A stretch of 64,000 bases of DNA from the NCBI RefSeq assembly GCF_030012985.1, contig NZ_CP120233.1, forward strand, positions 248,001 to 312,000. Direction: 5' to 3'. The stretch is from Microbulbifer sp. VAAF005 (GTDB lineage Bacteria > Pseudomonadota > Gammaproteobacteria > Pseudomonadales > Cellvibrionaceae). A program made the translations under genes and the position numbers. Below the pieces are notes generated by a model, which was not told the origin of the DNA, ran no database searches, and worked only from the letters and a program-made list of their open reading frames with translations. Of the stretch, positions 1 to 9,177 are shown piece by piece (the stretch's first letter is position 1; the number at the start of each line of letters is the position of its first letter).

Positions 1-1249
1 CAGTCTTACCGATACAATCCACCTAACACTGGGCGGACGCTACACTCAGGATAAGAAGAGCGATGAGGGCGGCAACAATTTAAGTTGTACCCGTGATTGG
101 TCCATAGAATGGGGCGCTGATGAATATGGCTGCTTCCCGGCTTATGATCAAGCTACCTTTAATACTCTCTCAACAGGTTACTTTGCTGACGACTCGATCT
201 ACACTGTAGAAACCTACAATGATACTAGTGATACATGGAGCAATGCGGATTATCGCATCGGCTTGGATTACGATCTAACTGATGACGTTATGCTTTATGC
301 CTATGTTGCAACTGGATTTAAGTCTGGTGGTTTGGGTGACGTTATTTATCAATACGAGCAAGACCCAGATACCGCTGAGTATATTTATGATGAGGATGGC
401 AATCGAGTAGTAGCTGGAACCTACGATACCAACTACGATGAAGAATCGGTTGTTACCTGGGAATTTGGTGCTAAAGGTACCTTCCTTGATGGCCGCTTAA
501 ATCTTGCTAATACTTTCTTCTTCTCTCAATATAAAGATATGCAGCTTGCCGCACCGGATACTGCGTATACTTACTATGTTGAGGAACGGGATGACGAAGG
601 TAACTTGACGGGTGATATCACTACTGAGCCCTATGTTATCTATCTGACGAAAAATGCTGCTAGAGCAGAAATAATGGGTATGGAGTTTGAGTTTGACTGG
701 GCTCCCTATCCGAATGGCAGAATTAGTGGTTTTGCCACTTGGATGAAAACAGAAATTACCTCTGATTTCTGGAACCGCTGGAACTTCAATAACCAATCTT
801 TGTTTGAAATTGATGACTGGGGTGCAGCTCACGACAATAGTAACGAGGAGCTATACCGTAACTTGAAGGGTAATGAGCTGCCGGTATCACCGGAATTCAG
901 CTTCACCATCAATTACGATCACACCTTTGAGCTGGCTCACGGTGGTGCAATTATTCCGTTTGTTGGTATTCACTGGGAAGACGAGTCTTACTTGACCTAC
1001 TGGAACGTTGACAAGCATGAGTTCCCGGTTGGTGATACTTCGGCCTACGATGATAGTCGTGATGCATTCTGGATGGTCAATGCTTCTGTGAAGTACGTAA
1101 GCCCGGACGATCAGTGGAATGTTGAAGCCTATGGCAACAACCTGACTGACGAAGTTGTTCCGTACTACGCAGATGGAAGTGATGGTCTGGTATCTGGTCC
1201 ATTCTCTACCCCAATGAGCTACGGTGTGCGCTTTAACTACAACTTCTAA
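1..1249 (+). CDS. TonB-dependent receptor, C-terminal part (5' end outside window)
   Basis: The reading frame is open from base 2 to the stop at 1249, so the true start lies left of the window; the first in-frame ATG (263) is internal. The visible 415 or so residues are alternating short beta-strand segments rich in Tyr, Asp, Asn and Gly with a C-terminal aromatic (ending Asn-Phe), as expected for the 22-strand outer-membrane barrel of TonB-dependent receptors. Stretches such as LTLGGRYTQDKK and YVATGFKSGG are typical barrel strands of this family (the latter often seen in marine TonB receptors without a siderophore partner). The substrate cannot be told: plug domain and TonB box are missing. 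A clear terminator follows directly. Confidence 0.9.
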   Translation, partial: SLTDTIHLTLGGRYTQDKKSDEGGNNLSCTRDWSIEWGADEYGCFPAYDQATFNTLSTGYFADDSIYTVETYNDTSDTWSNADYRIGLDYDLTDDVMLYAYVATGFKSGGLGDVIYQYEQDPDTAEYIYDEDGNRVVAGTYDTNYDEESVVTWEFGAKGTFLDGRLNLANTFFFSQYKDMQLAAPDTAYTYYVEERDDEGNLTGDITTEPYVIYLTKNAARAEIMGMEFEFDWAPYPNGRISGFATWMKTEITSDFWNRWNFNNQSLFEIDDWGAAHDNSNEELYRNLKGNELPVSPEFSFTINYDHTFELAHGGAIIPFVGIHWEDESYLTYWNVDKHEFPVGDTSAYDDSRDAFWMVNASVKYVSPDDQWNVEAYGNNLTDEVVPYYADGSDGLVSGPFSTPMSYGVRFNYNF

Positions 1250-1271
1250 GTAGTTACTGCTAGTCCATAAC

Positions 1272-1307
1272 AAAAAGCCGGATCATTTTAAATGGTCCGG
1301 CTTTTTT
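1272..1307 (+). terminator. Rho-independent terminator after the TonB receptor
   Basis: An almost perfect inverted repeat (AAAAAGCCGGATCATTT / AAATGGTCCGGCTTTTT) beginning about 20 bases after the receptor stop and ending in a run of six T. The A-run on the other side means it could also work for transcripts arriving from the right. Confidence 0.85.
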
Positions 1308-1390
1308 ATATCTCGCCTGTGGTGTCAAAGCTTCTTACGAGTTCTTTAGCCCTGTTAAGACATACAAGTATCTTGGAATTATGTGAGTAG

Positions 1391-2224
1391 CTAGGCTCTG
1401 GTTTTACGCCAAATTATGCGAATCATATAAAATAAAAATAGGGTGATAAGAGTCCAAGGTAAAAGGTATGCGATTGCAGTGATTGCCTCAGATAGCCCGT
1501 CAGACAAGTTTTCACCAAAATGAGATAGGGAGTCTGATATGGGAGCCCAGAAAGGGGTGTAGGATTTTGAGTACAACTCAATTTGAACCACATCCATCTG
1601 AGTTCGCTTGAACAGTTTAGCTTTTTTTCCCTGTAAATACTCAATATCAGATTGTACCGATGCTAACTTTTCAGCAACCTTGATTAGAGTATCGATGTCA
1701 CTGGCAGATTTTTGTTCCAGCTCTACAAGCCTCGACTGATACTGGAGTAACATTTCAAGGCGCTTTTGGTTGTCGATAATGACATCTTGTAAATCTTCTG
1801 CTTTGGTTTCTCGCTGTATCACTCCTCCTTGCTCTGATGCCAGATCAATGATTTTGTCGACCCCGTTGGGGTGGATTCTAAAGTGGATCCTTCCGTAGGG
1901 CTTTTCATCATTACTGAGACTAGAATGCAATATTGTGCTTTCTTTCTCCATCTCTTGCTGGCAGAGAAATTGGAGCTTATGGAATACAGGTTTAACCTCT
2001 TCAGCAGGTAGCTCAGTTGTCAGGAAGTGTTCGTAAGCAATATATTGACTTCGCCCACCTTGATTGCCCCCTGAAATAGTTTCCGGGAACCGGATATCTG
2101 CAACTACCTTACTGGAGGCGCGAGCATTGTTATATGAGGTTACTGAATTTTCGCTGCCTGATTCTGAGCAACCGTAGTTACTGCCCAATATAAGAAGGGC
2201 AAGTAAGTAGTTAAAGAGTCTCAT
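1391..2224 (-). CDS. DUF4349 family lipoprotein
   Basis: 277 residues. The N-terminus is a lipoprotein signal (hydrophobic stretch followed by GSNYGC, Cys 19 as the lipidated residue). The middle (about 60-215) includes a charged helical region with ELEQKSASDIDTLIKVAEKL and SVQSDIEYLQGKKAKL, the coiled-coil part typical of DUF4349 proteins. Near the C-terminus is a membrane segment (AIAYLLPWTLITLFLFYMI) followed by a basic tail, also usual for this family. Function of the family is unknown; it is an envelope protein. It is a lone gene, not obviously in an operon. Confidence 0.8.
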   Translation of the reverse strand: MRLFNYLLALLILGSNYGCSESGSENSVTSYNNARASSKVVADIRFPETISGGNQGGRSQYIAYEHFLTTELPAEEVKPVFHKLQFLCQQEMEKESTILHSSLSNDEKPYGRIHFRIHPNGVDKIIDLASEQGGVIQRETKAEDLQDVIIDNQKRLEMLLQYQSRLVELEQKSASDIDTLIKVAEKLASVQSDIEYLQGKKAKLFKRTQMDVVQIELYSKSYTPFWAPISDSLSHFGENLSDGLSEAITAIAYLLPWTLITLFLFYMIRIIWRKTRA

Positions 2225-2411
2225 TTGGATCCTGTTTGATTTTAGTTAATCCGAATAGATTTGAATCTAGCATCGTTCGGTTTGCTGATAAAGGTTGACG
2301 TCGGTGTGTATGCTGCTCATTTGGGTTTCATTAAGGAGACTCAAGATTTGTGTTATTCTCCTACGAGTCTGAGTGTTTGTTCTGAATCTGTGTATTGGTG
2401 GAAAATAGATA

Positions 2412-2657
2412 ATGTCTACAATAGAGCTGGAAGAAAGACGGAAATCAGAGCTAATCGAAAAGGTTAGGGGTTATTTGTCTAAAGAATTTGAGCTGGAAAT
2501 TGGCGGTTTTGAAGCGGAGTTCTTTATTGATTTTCTTGCAAAGGAGATGGGAGCCGGATTTTATAATCAGGGTTTACATGATGCTCAGGTAATAGTGTCC
2601 TCTAAGTTGGAGGACATTTCTGATGCAATTTATGAGATAGAAAAGCCTGTCGACTAG
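2412..2657 (+). CDS. DUF2164 family protein
   Basis: 81 residues, a small soluble acidic protein with no signal peptide or membrane segment. The features of DUF2164 are present: an N-terminal helix with ERRKSELIEKVRGYL, the central block GGFEAEFFIDFLAKEMG, then FYNQGLHDAQ and a C-terminal DAIYEIEKP. The family has no established function. The stop is about 60 bases before the end of the convergent EamA gene. Confidence 0.8.
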   Translation: MSTIELEERRKSELIEKVRGYLSKEFELEIGGFEAEFFIDFLAKEMGAGFYNQGLHDAQVIVSSKLEDISDAIYEIEKPVD

Positions 2658-2715
2658 AATTATTGCACCTGTTGATGGCAGTGCGATTCTATCTCTTATA
2701 AGCTGTTCAGAGATA

Positions 2716-3648
2716 TTATTCCTTAGGTTTTTCCGCCTGGATAAATAGCATGGCTGCAAAGACCAACACTATTCCAGGTATAAAGCTGATATTAAAGTTT
2801 GCCATTTCCAATACTATGGCCACTATTAGTACAAATATCGGATTCAAGAAACTATATGCTGCTACTTTAGTTGCCCCGATCCTTAATGTACTGAATTGCA
2901 GCAGAAAAAAACTAATTAAAGTTGAGAATAAGGCTAAATAGAATAGCCCGCCGTAAGTCTCGGTGGGTATATTTCGCCATTCTATCTGGTTCAAGTTTGG
3001 AAAAGAGAGCAATAGTAACCAGAGCGCACCAAATAGAATAACCCAGAATGTCATGACCTCTGTAGGCTCCCCTGAGTGAACCTTCTTGATAAGCGGGTTA
3101 TATAAACTGAGTGATATAGCACCTAGGGTGAATATCCAATCCCCTTTGTTTAGGTCTAGCGTTATCGCTGTTGAGGCACTCCCCTTGAATACAATCCAGG
3201 CTGCACCCAGAGTCCCAAGGGTTAGGCCGATAACTTTGCGGGTGCTGCTTCGCTCGCCATTGATGATCAAAGTAAAGATGGCTGTCATCGCCGGAACTGT
3301 TGTAAAAAGAGCGCCGGTATTCACTGCAGTGGTGTATTTGAGTGCTTCAAACATACACCAGAAAAAGATAACTAGTGGGATGCTGAGTAGAGCATATCCC
3401 AGCAGTTTTTTGGGTTCTGGAAGCTGAATCCCGTGCTTTAAAAATATGAAGGGTGCAAATAGTCCCGCCGCAATTAAGAATCGAATCAACATCATGGAAT
3501 CCGCCGGGAGTGAATCGGCGATTAACTCCCCAATAGGAAATGATCCTGCAACCAGTAGTGTACAAAGAATCATCAGGCAGTGAACCCACCAGAGCGAGGT
3601 GTTGGGGCTTGTAGTTGATGGGGTTATGTCCCTGGTAAGCTCACTCAT
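2716..3648 (-). CDS. EamA/DMT-family transporter
   Basis: 310 residues with about ten hydrophobic segments arranged as two EamA repeats (roughly 20-150 and 165-305), the standard architecture of drug/metabolite transporter exporters in the inner membrane. GALFTTVPAMTAIFTLIINGE in the first repeat is the usual conserved region. Substrates of this family range from amino acids to metabolites and cannot be predicted here. It is divergent from a LysR regulator gene with a 103-base shared upstream region, so that regulator probably controls it. Confidence 0.85.
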   Translation of the reverse strand: MSELTRDITPSTTSPNTSLWWVHCLMILCTLLVAGSFPIGELIADSLPADSMMLIRFLIAAGLFAPFIFLKHGIQLPEPKKLLGYALLSIPLVIFFWCMFEALKYTTAVNTGALFTTVPAMTAIFTLIINGERSSTRKVIGLTLGTLGAAWIVFKGSASTAITLDLNKGDWIFTLGAISLSLYNPLIKKVHSGEPTEVMTFWVILFGALWLLLLSFPNLNQIEWRNIPTETYGGLFYLALFSTLISFFLLQFSTLRIGATKVAAYSFLNPIFVLIVAIVLEMANFNISFIPGIVLVFAAMLFIQAEKPKE

Positions 3649-3751
3649 GCTTCTTCCCTCTATTAGCGAGAGATAAGTGTATGTCGTTTCTGGTAAACTG
3701 ATAATCCAGCATTATAGACACTCACTGTTGAGGAGAAGGAAACAGTCGCCT

Positions 3752-4657
3752 ATGGAGACAATTGCAGCAATTCCAATATTTGTGACTGTGGCAGAAACCG
3801 GTGGCTTTTCCCCGGCGGCAAAGTTACTTGGCATCTCAAAATCAGCGGTAAGCAAGCGGGTTACCCAGTTGGAGCTGCAGCTTGGGGTGAAGCTTTTGCA
3901 CAGAACTACGCGAAAGTTGAGCCTGACGGAGGCTGGGGAGCATTTTTATGAGCACGCACGCATTGCTTATAAATCGGCCAAAGATGCACAAGACGCAGTT
4001 CTGCAGCTACAGGGGGAGCCTCGGGGGCGCTTGCGGATCAATGCTCCTATGTCCTTTGGTAGATTACACCTGGCTCCCTTAATTCCCGTATTTATGAAGC
4101 GTTACCCCGAGATTAGTATCGACATGATACTGGACGATAAAGTTGTCGATTTAGTGGGGGAGGGCTTTGATATCGCTATTCGCGGAGGTGACCTTCCCGA
4201 TACCAGCCTGATTGCCCGCAAACTTGCACCTCTGAAAAGTGTACTCTGTGCGTCACCTTCCTACTTGAAGGAATTCGGAGAGCCCACAGAACTGGAGCAG
4301 TTGAGCGCCCATAATTGCCTGATTTTTACTTATTCCAGGGATGTGAAAGAGTGGGGTTTTATCAAAGACAATCACTTACATACCATCGAGGTGAAGGGTA
4401 ACTACCAGGTAAATAATAGTGAGGCACTGAGGGAAGCTCTTCTTCAGGGTGTAGGGATAGGTCGCTTACCCACCTTCGTGGCAGGACCAGACATTGAGGC
4501 TGGAAAGCTAATTCCTCTATTTGAGGAGTACCAGATGCCTGCCAAGTCTATCTATGCGGTTTTCCCTGAGCGGCAGTTTATGCCAGCCAAAGTCCGCGCC
4601 TTTATAGACTTTGCAATAGAGTACTTTGGCGGCGATACACCTTACTGGGATCAGTAA
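3752..4657 (+). CDS. LysR-family transcriptional regulator
   Basis: 301 residues from the ATG at 3752, chosen because a GGAGAAGGA ribosome-binding site lies 11 bases upstream and the protein then begins with METIAAIPIFVTVAETGGFS, the normal LysR start. An upstream in-frame start at 3677 would add 25 residues without similarity to the family. The winged-helix domain (residues 1-60, SPAAKLLGISKSAVSKRVTQ) is followed by a linker helix and a substrate-binding domain (about 90-295) of the PBP2_CrgA-like type (APMSFGRLHLAPLIPVF). Likely autoregulated and controlling the divergent EamA exporter. Confidence 0.88.
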   Translation: METIAAIPIFVTVAETGGFSPAAKLLGISKSAVSKRVTQLELQLGVKLLHRTTRKLSLTEAGEHFYEHARIAYKSAKDAQDAVLQLQGEPRGRLRINAPMSFGRLHLAPLIPVFMKRYPEISIDMILDDKVVDLVGEGFDIAIRGGDLPDTSLIARKLAPLKSVLCASPSYLKEFGEPTELEQLSAHNCLIFTYSRDVKEWGFIKDNHLHTIEVKGNYQVNNSEALREALLQGVGIGRLPTFVAGPDIEAGKLIPLFEEYQMPAKSIYAVFPERQFMPAKVRAFIDFAIEYFGGDTPYWDQ

Positions 4658-4775
4658 ATTGTTAACCTTTCGTCAACAGTAAGTCTCCGTCGAACCCCAT
4701 TATCAACGATAAGGAAACCCAATAAGCTTCTTCTCATCGACATTCAATCAACGAACGATAGTCAGAGAGAAACTT

Positions 4776-5378
4776 ATGGAATTGTTTAAAGCTGTTGAAT
4801 CCCGCCGCTCGGTTAAGCATTTCGATATCACTGCAGAGATGCCTGTCGAGGACTTCACCCGTCTGGTCCAGGCGACCATGTTGTCGCCGACTTCTTACAA
4901 TATTCAGCACTGGCGTTTCCTGCGTGTCACAGATATTTCCCTTCGCAGTCAGCTTAAAGATGCAGCCTGGGGGCAACAGCAAGTAGAAGATGCTTCTGAG
5001 TTGATCATACTTTGTGCAGATATTAATGCCTGGAGCGACCGGCCGGAGCGGTACTGGGCCGAAGCGCCGAAAGAGGCTAGGGATGTGTTAGTGCCAATGC
5101 TAACTGAGTTCTACAAGGGTAAGCAGCAACTACAGCGGGACGAGGCTATTAGAAGCTGCGGATTGGCAGCACAAACCATGATGTTAGCGGCAAAGTCGAT
5201 GGGATATGACACAGGTGCAATGGTTGGGTTTGACCCAGAGAGAGTCGCTGAGCTGATCAATTTGCCCGAAGGTTATTTGATCGGGATGATGATAGTGATT
5301 GGAAAAGCGGCAAAAGTTGCGAATGGGCGTGGTGGACAGCTGTCGATAAATGACGTCCTGTTCGAGAATAGCTTTTAA
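4776..5378 (+). CDS. Nitroreductase-family flavoprotein
   Basis: 200 residues. The N-terminal block AVESRRSVKHFD (FMN phosphate contact), SPTSYNIQHWRFLRV, and the C-terminal GGQLSIND-like segment mark an FMN-dependent, NAD(P)H-using oxidoreductase of the nitroreductase family. Length is typical. The physiological substrate of such enzymes (nitro compounds, quinones, flavins) is rarely predictable. It lies about 120 bases behind the LysR gene on the same strand, and may or may not be co-transcribed with it. Confidence 0.85.
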   Translation: MELFKAVESRRSVKHFDITAEMPVEDFTRLVQATMLSPTSYNIQHWRFLRVTDISLRSQLKDAAWGQQQVEDASELIILCADINAWSDRPERYWAEAPKEARDVLVPMLTEFYKGKQQLQRDEAIRSCGLAAQTMMLAAKSMGYDTGAMVGFDPERVAELINLPEGYLIGMMIVIGKAAKVANGRGGQLSINDVLFENSF

Positions 5379-5575
5379 GGAGACGATAAATAGGGGTGAA
5401 TCGCTATTGAGGTTCTTTTAGTAGGCCTCAAGGATTAATTGGGTAAATTGTAAAGGCAATTACAGTGTCTATTTACTGGCGTTATCAAAGTTTCGTTATG
5501 CTTGCCTAGCTCAAACAATAGATGGGAGATAGAGCAATATAATGAAAGCCCCCTTAGGCTCAGAATAAATTCTTT

Positions 5576-5633
5576 TCATTGATATTGGAAACGTGAAGTG
5601 TGGCTTATGCCTACAATTTTCTTATATCAATGA
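5576..5633 (+). promoter_or_regulatory. Inverted repeat ending at the ribosome-binding site of the beta-helix gene
   Basis: TCATTGATAT (5576-5585) and its perfect complement ATATCAATGA (5624-5633) are separated by 38 bases. The right arm runs straight into the GAGAGGGA ribosome-binding site of the gene starting at 5646. In RNA this could form a stem that flanks the translation start; as DNA it could be a pair of operator half sites. No known regulator is recognised. Confidence 0.4.
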
Positions 5634-5645
5634 GAGGGACCTGCC

Positions 5646-6557
5646 ATGAACACCTGTTACCACAAGTTAGTCACAGCTTTCGTCACAAGTGCTACTTTGT
5701 TCTCATCACCACTAGTTATGGCTGTTGATTGTGGCGATGTTATAACAACAGCTGAAACCCTGTCGGAAACGCTAAATTGTGAACTGAGCCTGGCGAATCC
5801 CTATGCGGTAACAGTAACTGGACCCGGTGGAAGCCTTACGATGGCAGAGGGCGGGGAAATTATTTGTGACAACCCAAATCTAGAAAGTATTGCTGGAATT
5901 TTGGTTAATGGATTATCTGGTGCCGTTTATGGTGGGACGATAACCGACTGCCCAGATGGTTTAAACCTGGAGGGAGATGGATTTCATACCATAGATGGAA
6001 TTATGATATTAAACTCTCCACGAGAGGGAATTGTTATTGATAGTAACTCCAATAATATTGTTGGGAATCAAATTATTGATACTGGCAATGATGATGGTAT
6101 AGATGTTAGAGGCGATCGAAACCAAATTATCAATAATTATATTGAATCAGCCGGTGATCAGGGAATTACGGTAAATGGTGTGTTTACACTGGTTCAGCTA
6201 AATACTGTTGTCGGTAGTACTGATGGTGATAACGGAATTGATATTAATGAAAGTAACACAACAGTTATTCAAAACTTTGTTACCGGCAGTGCGAGTAATG
6301 GGATTGAACTCAATGTGGATGTATCAAGTACTTCTATAATACAAAATATAGTAATGGAAAATGGGACAAATGGCTCGCCTGATACAGCCGGTATCAATAT
6401 CGCTGGATTCAATAATGAGAATAATGTGGTGGTAGGGAATACATCGCTTGATAATTCTGCATTTGATTTACGTGATCCTAGCGATCCAACCTGTAGTGGA
6501 AGTAATACTTGGATTGGCAATACTCATGTAACAGCAGAACCTGCCTGTTTGGATTAA
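5646..6557 (+). CDS. Secreted right-handed parallel beta-helix protein
   Basis: 303 residues with a Sec signal peptide (about 26 residues, ending SSPLVMA). The rest is a solenoid: repeated turns such as SNNIVGNQIIDTGNDDGI, DRNQIINNYIESAGDQGI and NTTVIQNFVTGSASNGI, spaced about 22 residues, with Asn and Asp at turn positions. This is the PbH1/NosD-like parallel beta-helix found in polysaccharide lyases and surface proteins. Four Cys pairs may staple the ends (near 29 and 49, and in the last 20 residues). No catalytic site is recognisable, so an enzymatic role is not claimed. A ribosome-binding site GAGAGGGA precedes the ATG. Confidence 0.75.
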   Translation: MNTCYHKLVTAFVTSATLFSSPLVMAVDCGDVITTAETLSETLNCELSLANPYAVTVTGPGGSLTMAEGGEIICDNPNLESIAGILVNGLSGAVYGGTITDCPDGLNLEGDGFHTIDGIMILNSPREGIVIDSNSNNIVGNQIIDTGNDDGIDVRGDRNQIINNYIESAGDQGITVNGVFTLVQLNTVVGSTDGDNGIDINESNTTVIQNFVTGSASNGIELNVDVSSTSIIQNIVMENGTNGSPDTAGINIAGFNNENNVVVGNTSLDNSAFDLRDPSDPTCSGSNTWIGNTHVTAEPACLD

Positions 6558-6810
6558 GTTCGGGGAGGTTTTAATCTGGGGAAAGTAGAAGCGTGTAAGT
6601 GATACTGCTGGAGAAGACGGAAAGATATACTGCGTTTAAGGTGTGCTGTGCATTCGCGTCTTCCCTATTTTGGGTAAGTTGCGGAGTTACTAAAATTAAA
6701 CCCGAACTACGATGTTTCACGCCAATGCTGACACTCGATTGCCGATAGGGTGACACTAAGGGATATGTTCAGTGAGAGAAACGACATGGCAGTCTTCTGC
6801 TTTATGAAAA

Positions 6811-9177
6811 TCAGTTGTCGCTTCCTACAAAAATCACAATCCGATCGACATTCCCGCTAACATCCAGTACAGCAATTTGGTGCTTACCACTGCCCGGAAG
6901 TAGTGCCAGATTTTCGTTTCCGAGGGTTTCGCCCTTGGGTTCACCGTTTAGGAACCAATAGCGCTTTCCCTGTCCGCCAATCGCGCTCAGAGTCAAACGC
7001 GGAAGTGGGGCATTTTTGCCGGTAGGTCGATACTGGTTACCGTCTCCAGCTCCGATAATTTTTAGTGGAGTTCCTGTTGTTGCAGTCGGGGTGTAACACT
7101 CGGGAGCCGTCGGAGGAATTTGCTGGGCCCGGGTTTGGTTTGCGGGTAGCCAGGATTCCAGTTCTTTTGGCCAAAGGGCTAGGCTATGCCTTTCAGTAGT
7201 AGAATCCATACAACTGGGCTTTACCCGCATACCTTGCCGGTTTGCAAAGAAACTAAAGGTTTGTGCTGCCCGCAGAGGCTCACCTTGCGGCGATAGTGTT
7301 CTGGGTGTGCGCCCTTGGATTAACCAGGCGTTGTGTTGCAGATGGCAGTGGCTGGTTTGTGTGAGCGTCTTCTGGCCCCCAAGCGGCCAACAAATAGTCT
7401 CTTGAGTTACTGAATCTGGCTTTTTCAGGTGCTGTTGTTTGTTGTCTGGTAATGCGGCGATAACTGCGTTCAATAGAGGTGTAGCACTAATGGAGCCATA
7501 GTAACCGGGTAGGGGAGTGCCATCCGGTCGGCCTACCCAAATGCCGACGGTGTAGCCGGGAGTTACGCCAATCGCCCAGGCATCCCGGTAGCCGTAGCTG
7601 GTGCCTGTCTTCCAGGCGATATCTGCCTTGTTTTGTCGCACCAGATTGCGCCAACGGCGGGAACCTCCGCGATTGGAAGCGAGCATTTCAAATGTAATCC
7701 AAGCCGCCTCAGAAGACATCAGATGCCTTTCACGTACGGGCTCCTCGGGTAAATAGCGGGGAGCTGCAGTCTGGCCTCCCCGTGCCAGTGCGGCATAAAT
7801 ACCTGTCAGCTGGTCAAGACGAGCACCTACGCCCCCCAAAATCATGGCCAAGTTGGGTCTACCACCACTGGGAAACTCTAGTGCTAGTCCGGCATTTTCC
7901 AGGGCTGCGGCCAATCGACCGGGGCCGTAATGTTCCAGTAGCTGAACTGCAGGGACATTGAGAGATTTCTGAAGGGCGGCAGTGGCGGTGACAGGGCCGG
8001 CGAAGCCTCGATGGAAATTTTCAGGGCGGTAATCGCCGTGGATGCGGGGCGCATCGCTGAGCAGGGAGGCGCTGTGGATCAGGTCCTCATCAATGGCAAG
8101 TCCGTACAAAAAGGGCTTGAGCGTAGAGCCCGGTGAGCGTACAGCCCTGGCCATATCCACATAGCCATAGCGGCGCCCGTTACCAAAATGAGAAGCTCCC
8201 ACGTAGGCGCGCACAGATAAATCGGAATTCTCCAAAACTACAACAGCTGCAGATGTTTTGGCTGGATAGCTATCCATATGATCGCGCAGAAAATCTTCCA
8301 ATCCGCGCTGGATGTTGCCGTCGATTGTGGTGCGAATAACTTCTTGATCGCTGATGGTATTCACCAGCCTGCGGGCTAGGTGCGGGGCGTTTTGCGGGAA
8401 TTCCAAGCGTTCCGCATAGACCTGCTCAAGCTGGGCGCGTTTAACATCCTCTGCACTCCAGACGGTAAATGACTGCAGCCTATCCAGAACTTTGTCCCGG
8501 GCATTTTGTGCCTTTAGAGGATGCCGATCTGGCCGCAGGCGGCTCGGCGCCTGAGGGAGTACAGCTAGCAGTGCAGCTTCCGCATGGGTAAGGTCGGAGG
8601 CTGATTTACGCAGGTATAGACGGCTGGCTGCTTCCACGCCTTCAATATTGCCGCCGTAAGGTGCGAGGTTCAGGTACAGATCGAGAATTTCATTCTTGCT
8701 GAAGTGCCACTCCAATTGCAATGCACGCAATATCTGCTTGGTTTTGCCCGGCAGAGTTTTGCGGTGTGGGTCCAGTAGTCGCGCTACCTGCATGGTGAGA
8801 GTGGAACCGCCGGAAACGACTCGTCCATTGCGAAGGTATTGGACTGAAGCTCGCAATAGGGCTAGCGGATTTACTCCGGGGTGCCGATAGAAGTGTCGGT
8901 CTTCGTAGGTGAGAAGAGCTTCGATAAAGCGCGGCGATACATTTTCCCGAGATATTGGGTATCTCCAAACTCCGCGACTGTCGGCAAAGAAACGTAGTGG
9001 TTTGCCGTAGCGATCTGCAACGACCCGTGCAAAGTCTTGAGTTTCGGGAAGAGGTGGAGGGAAAGCAAAGTCGAGCAGTAGCAGTACCGCTGTGAGGGCG
9101 GCGGGCGCAAGCAGCAGTGCGCGAACTCTGCGACTGCTGCTTTGCCAGGCTCTCCGGATAGTGGCCAACAGCTTCAC
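6811..9177 (-). CDS. pbpC: Penicillin-binding protein 1C (bifunctional peptidoglycan synthase)
   Basis: 788 residues. After an N-terminal membrane anchor (about 20-40) comes the GT51 transglycosylase domain (50-220) with the catalytic Glu 92 in TYEDRHFY and the SGGSTLTMQVARLL block. The transpeptidase domain (about 305-560) has the SxxK serine at 351 (STLK), SLN at 405-407 and KTGTS from 523. A C-terminal BiPBP_C domain (about 690-785) completes the PBP1C layout. The start codon overlaps the stop of the yfhM-like gene by four bases (ATGA), so the two are translationally coupled, the standard arrangement of this pair. The yfhM-pbpC pair is thought to protect the envelope and repair peptidoglycan after attack. 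Confidence 0.95.
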   Translation of the reverse strand: MKLLATIRRAWQSSSRRVRALLLAPAALTAVLLLLDFAFPPPLPETQDFARVVADRYGKPLRFFADSRGVWRYPISRENVSPRFIEALLTYEDRHFYRHPGVNPLALLRASVQYLRNGRVVSGGSTLTMQVARLLDPHRKTLPGKTKQILRALQLEWHFSKNEILDLYLNLAPYGGNIEGVEAASRLYLRKSASDLTHAEAALLAVLPQAPSRLRPDRHPLKAQNARDKVLDRLQSFTVWSAEDVKRAQLEQVYAERLEFPQNAPHLARRLVNTISDQEVIRTTIDGNIQRGLEDFLRDHMDSYPAKTSAAVVVLENSDLSVRAYVGASHFGNGRRYGYVDMARAVRSPGSTLKPFLYGLAIDEDLIHSASLLSDAPRIHGDYRPENFHRGFAGPVTATAALQKSLNVPAVQLLEHYGPGRLAAALENAGLALEFPSGGRPNLAMILGGVGARLDQLTGIYAALARGGQTAAPRYLPEEPVRERHLMSSEAAWITFEMLASNRGGSRRWRNLVRQNKADIAWKTGTSYGYRDAWAIGVTPGYTVGIWVGRPDGTPLPGYYGSISATPLLNAVIAALPDNKQQHLKKPDSVTQETICWPLGGQKTLTQTSHCHLQHNAWLIQGRTPRTLSPQGEPLRAAQTFSFFANRQGMRVKPSCMDSTTERHSLALWPKELESWLPANQTRAQQIPPTAPECYTPTATTGTPLKIIGAGDGNQYRPTGKNAPLPRLTLSAIGGQGKRYWFLNGEPKGETLGNENLALLPGSGKHQIAVLDVSGNVDRIVIFVGSDN

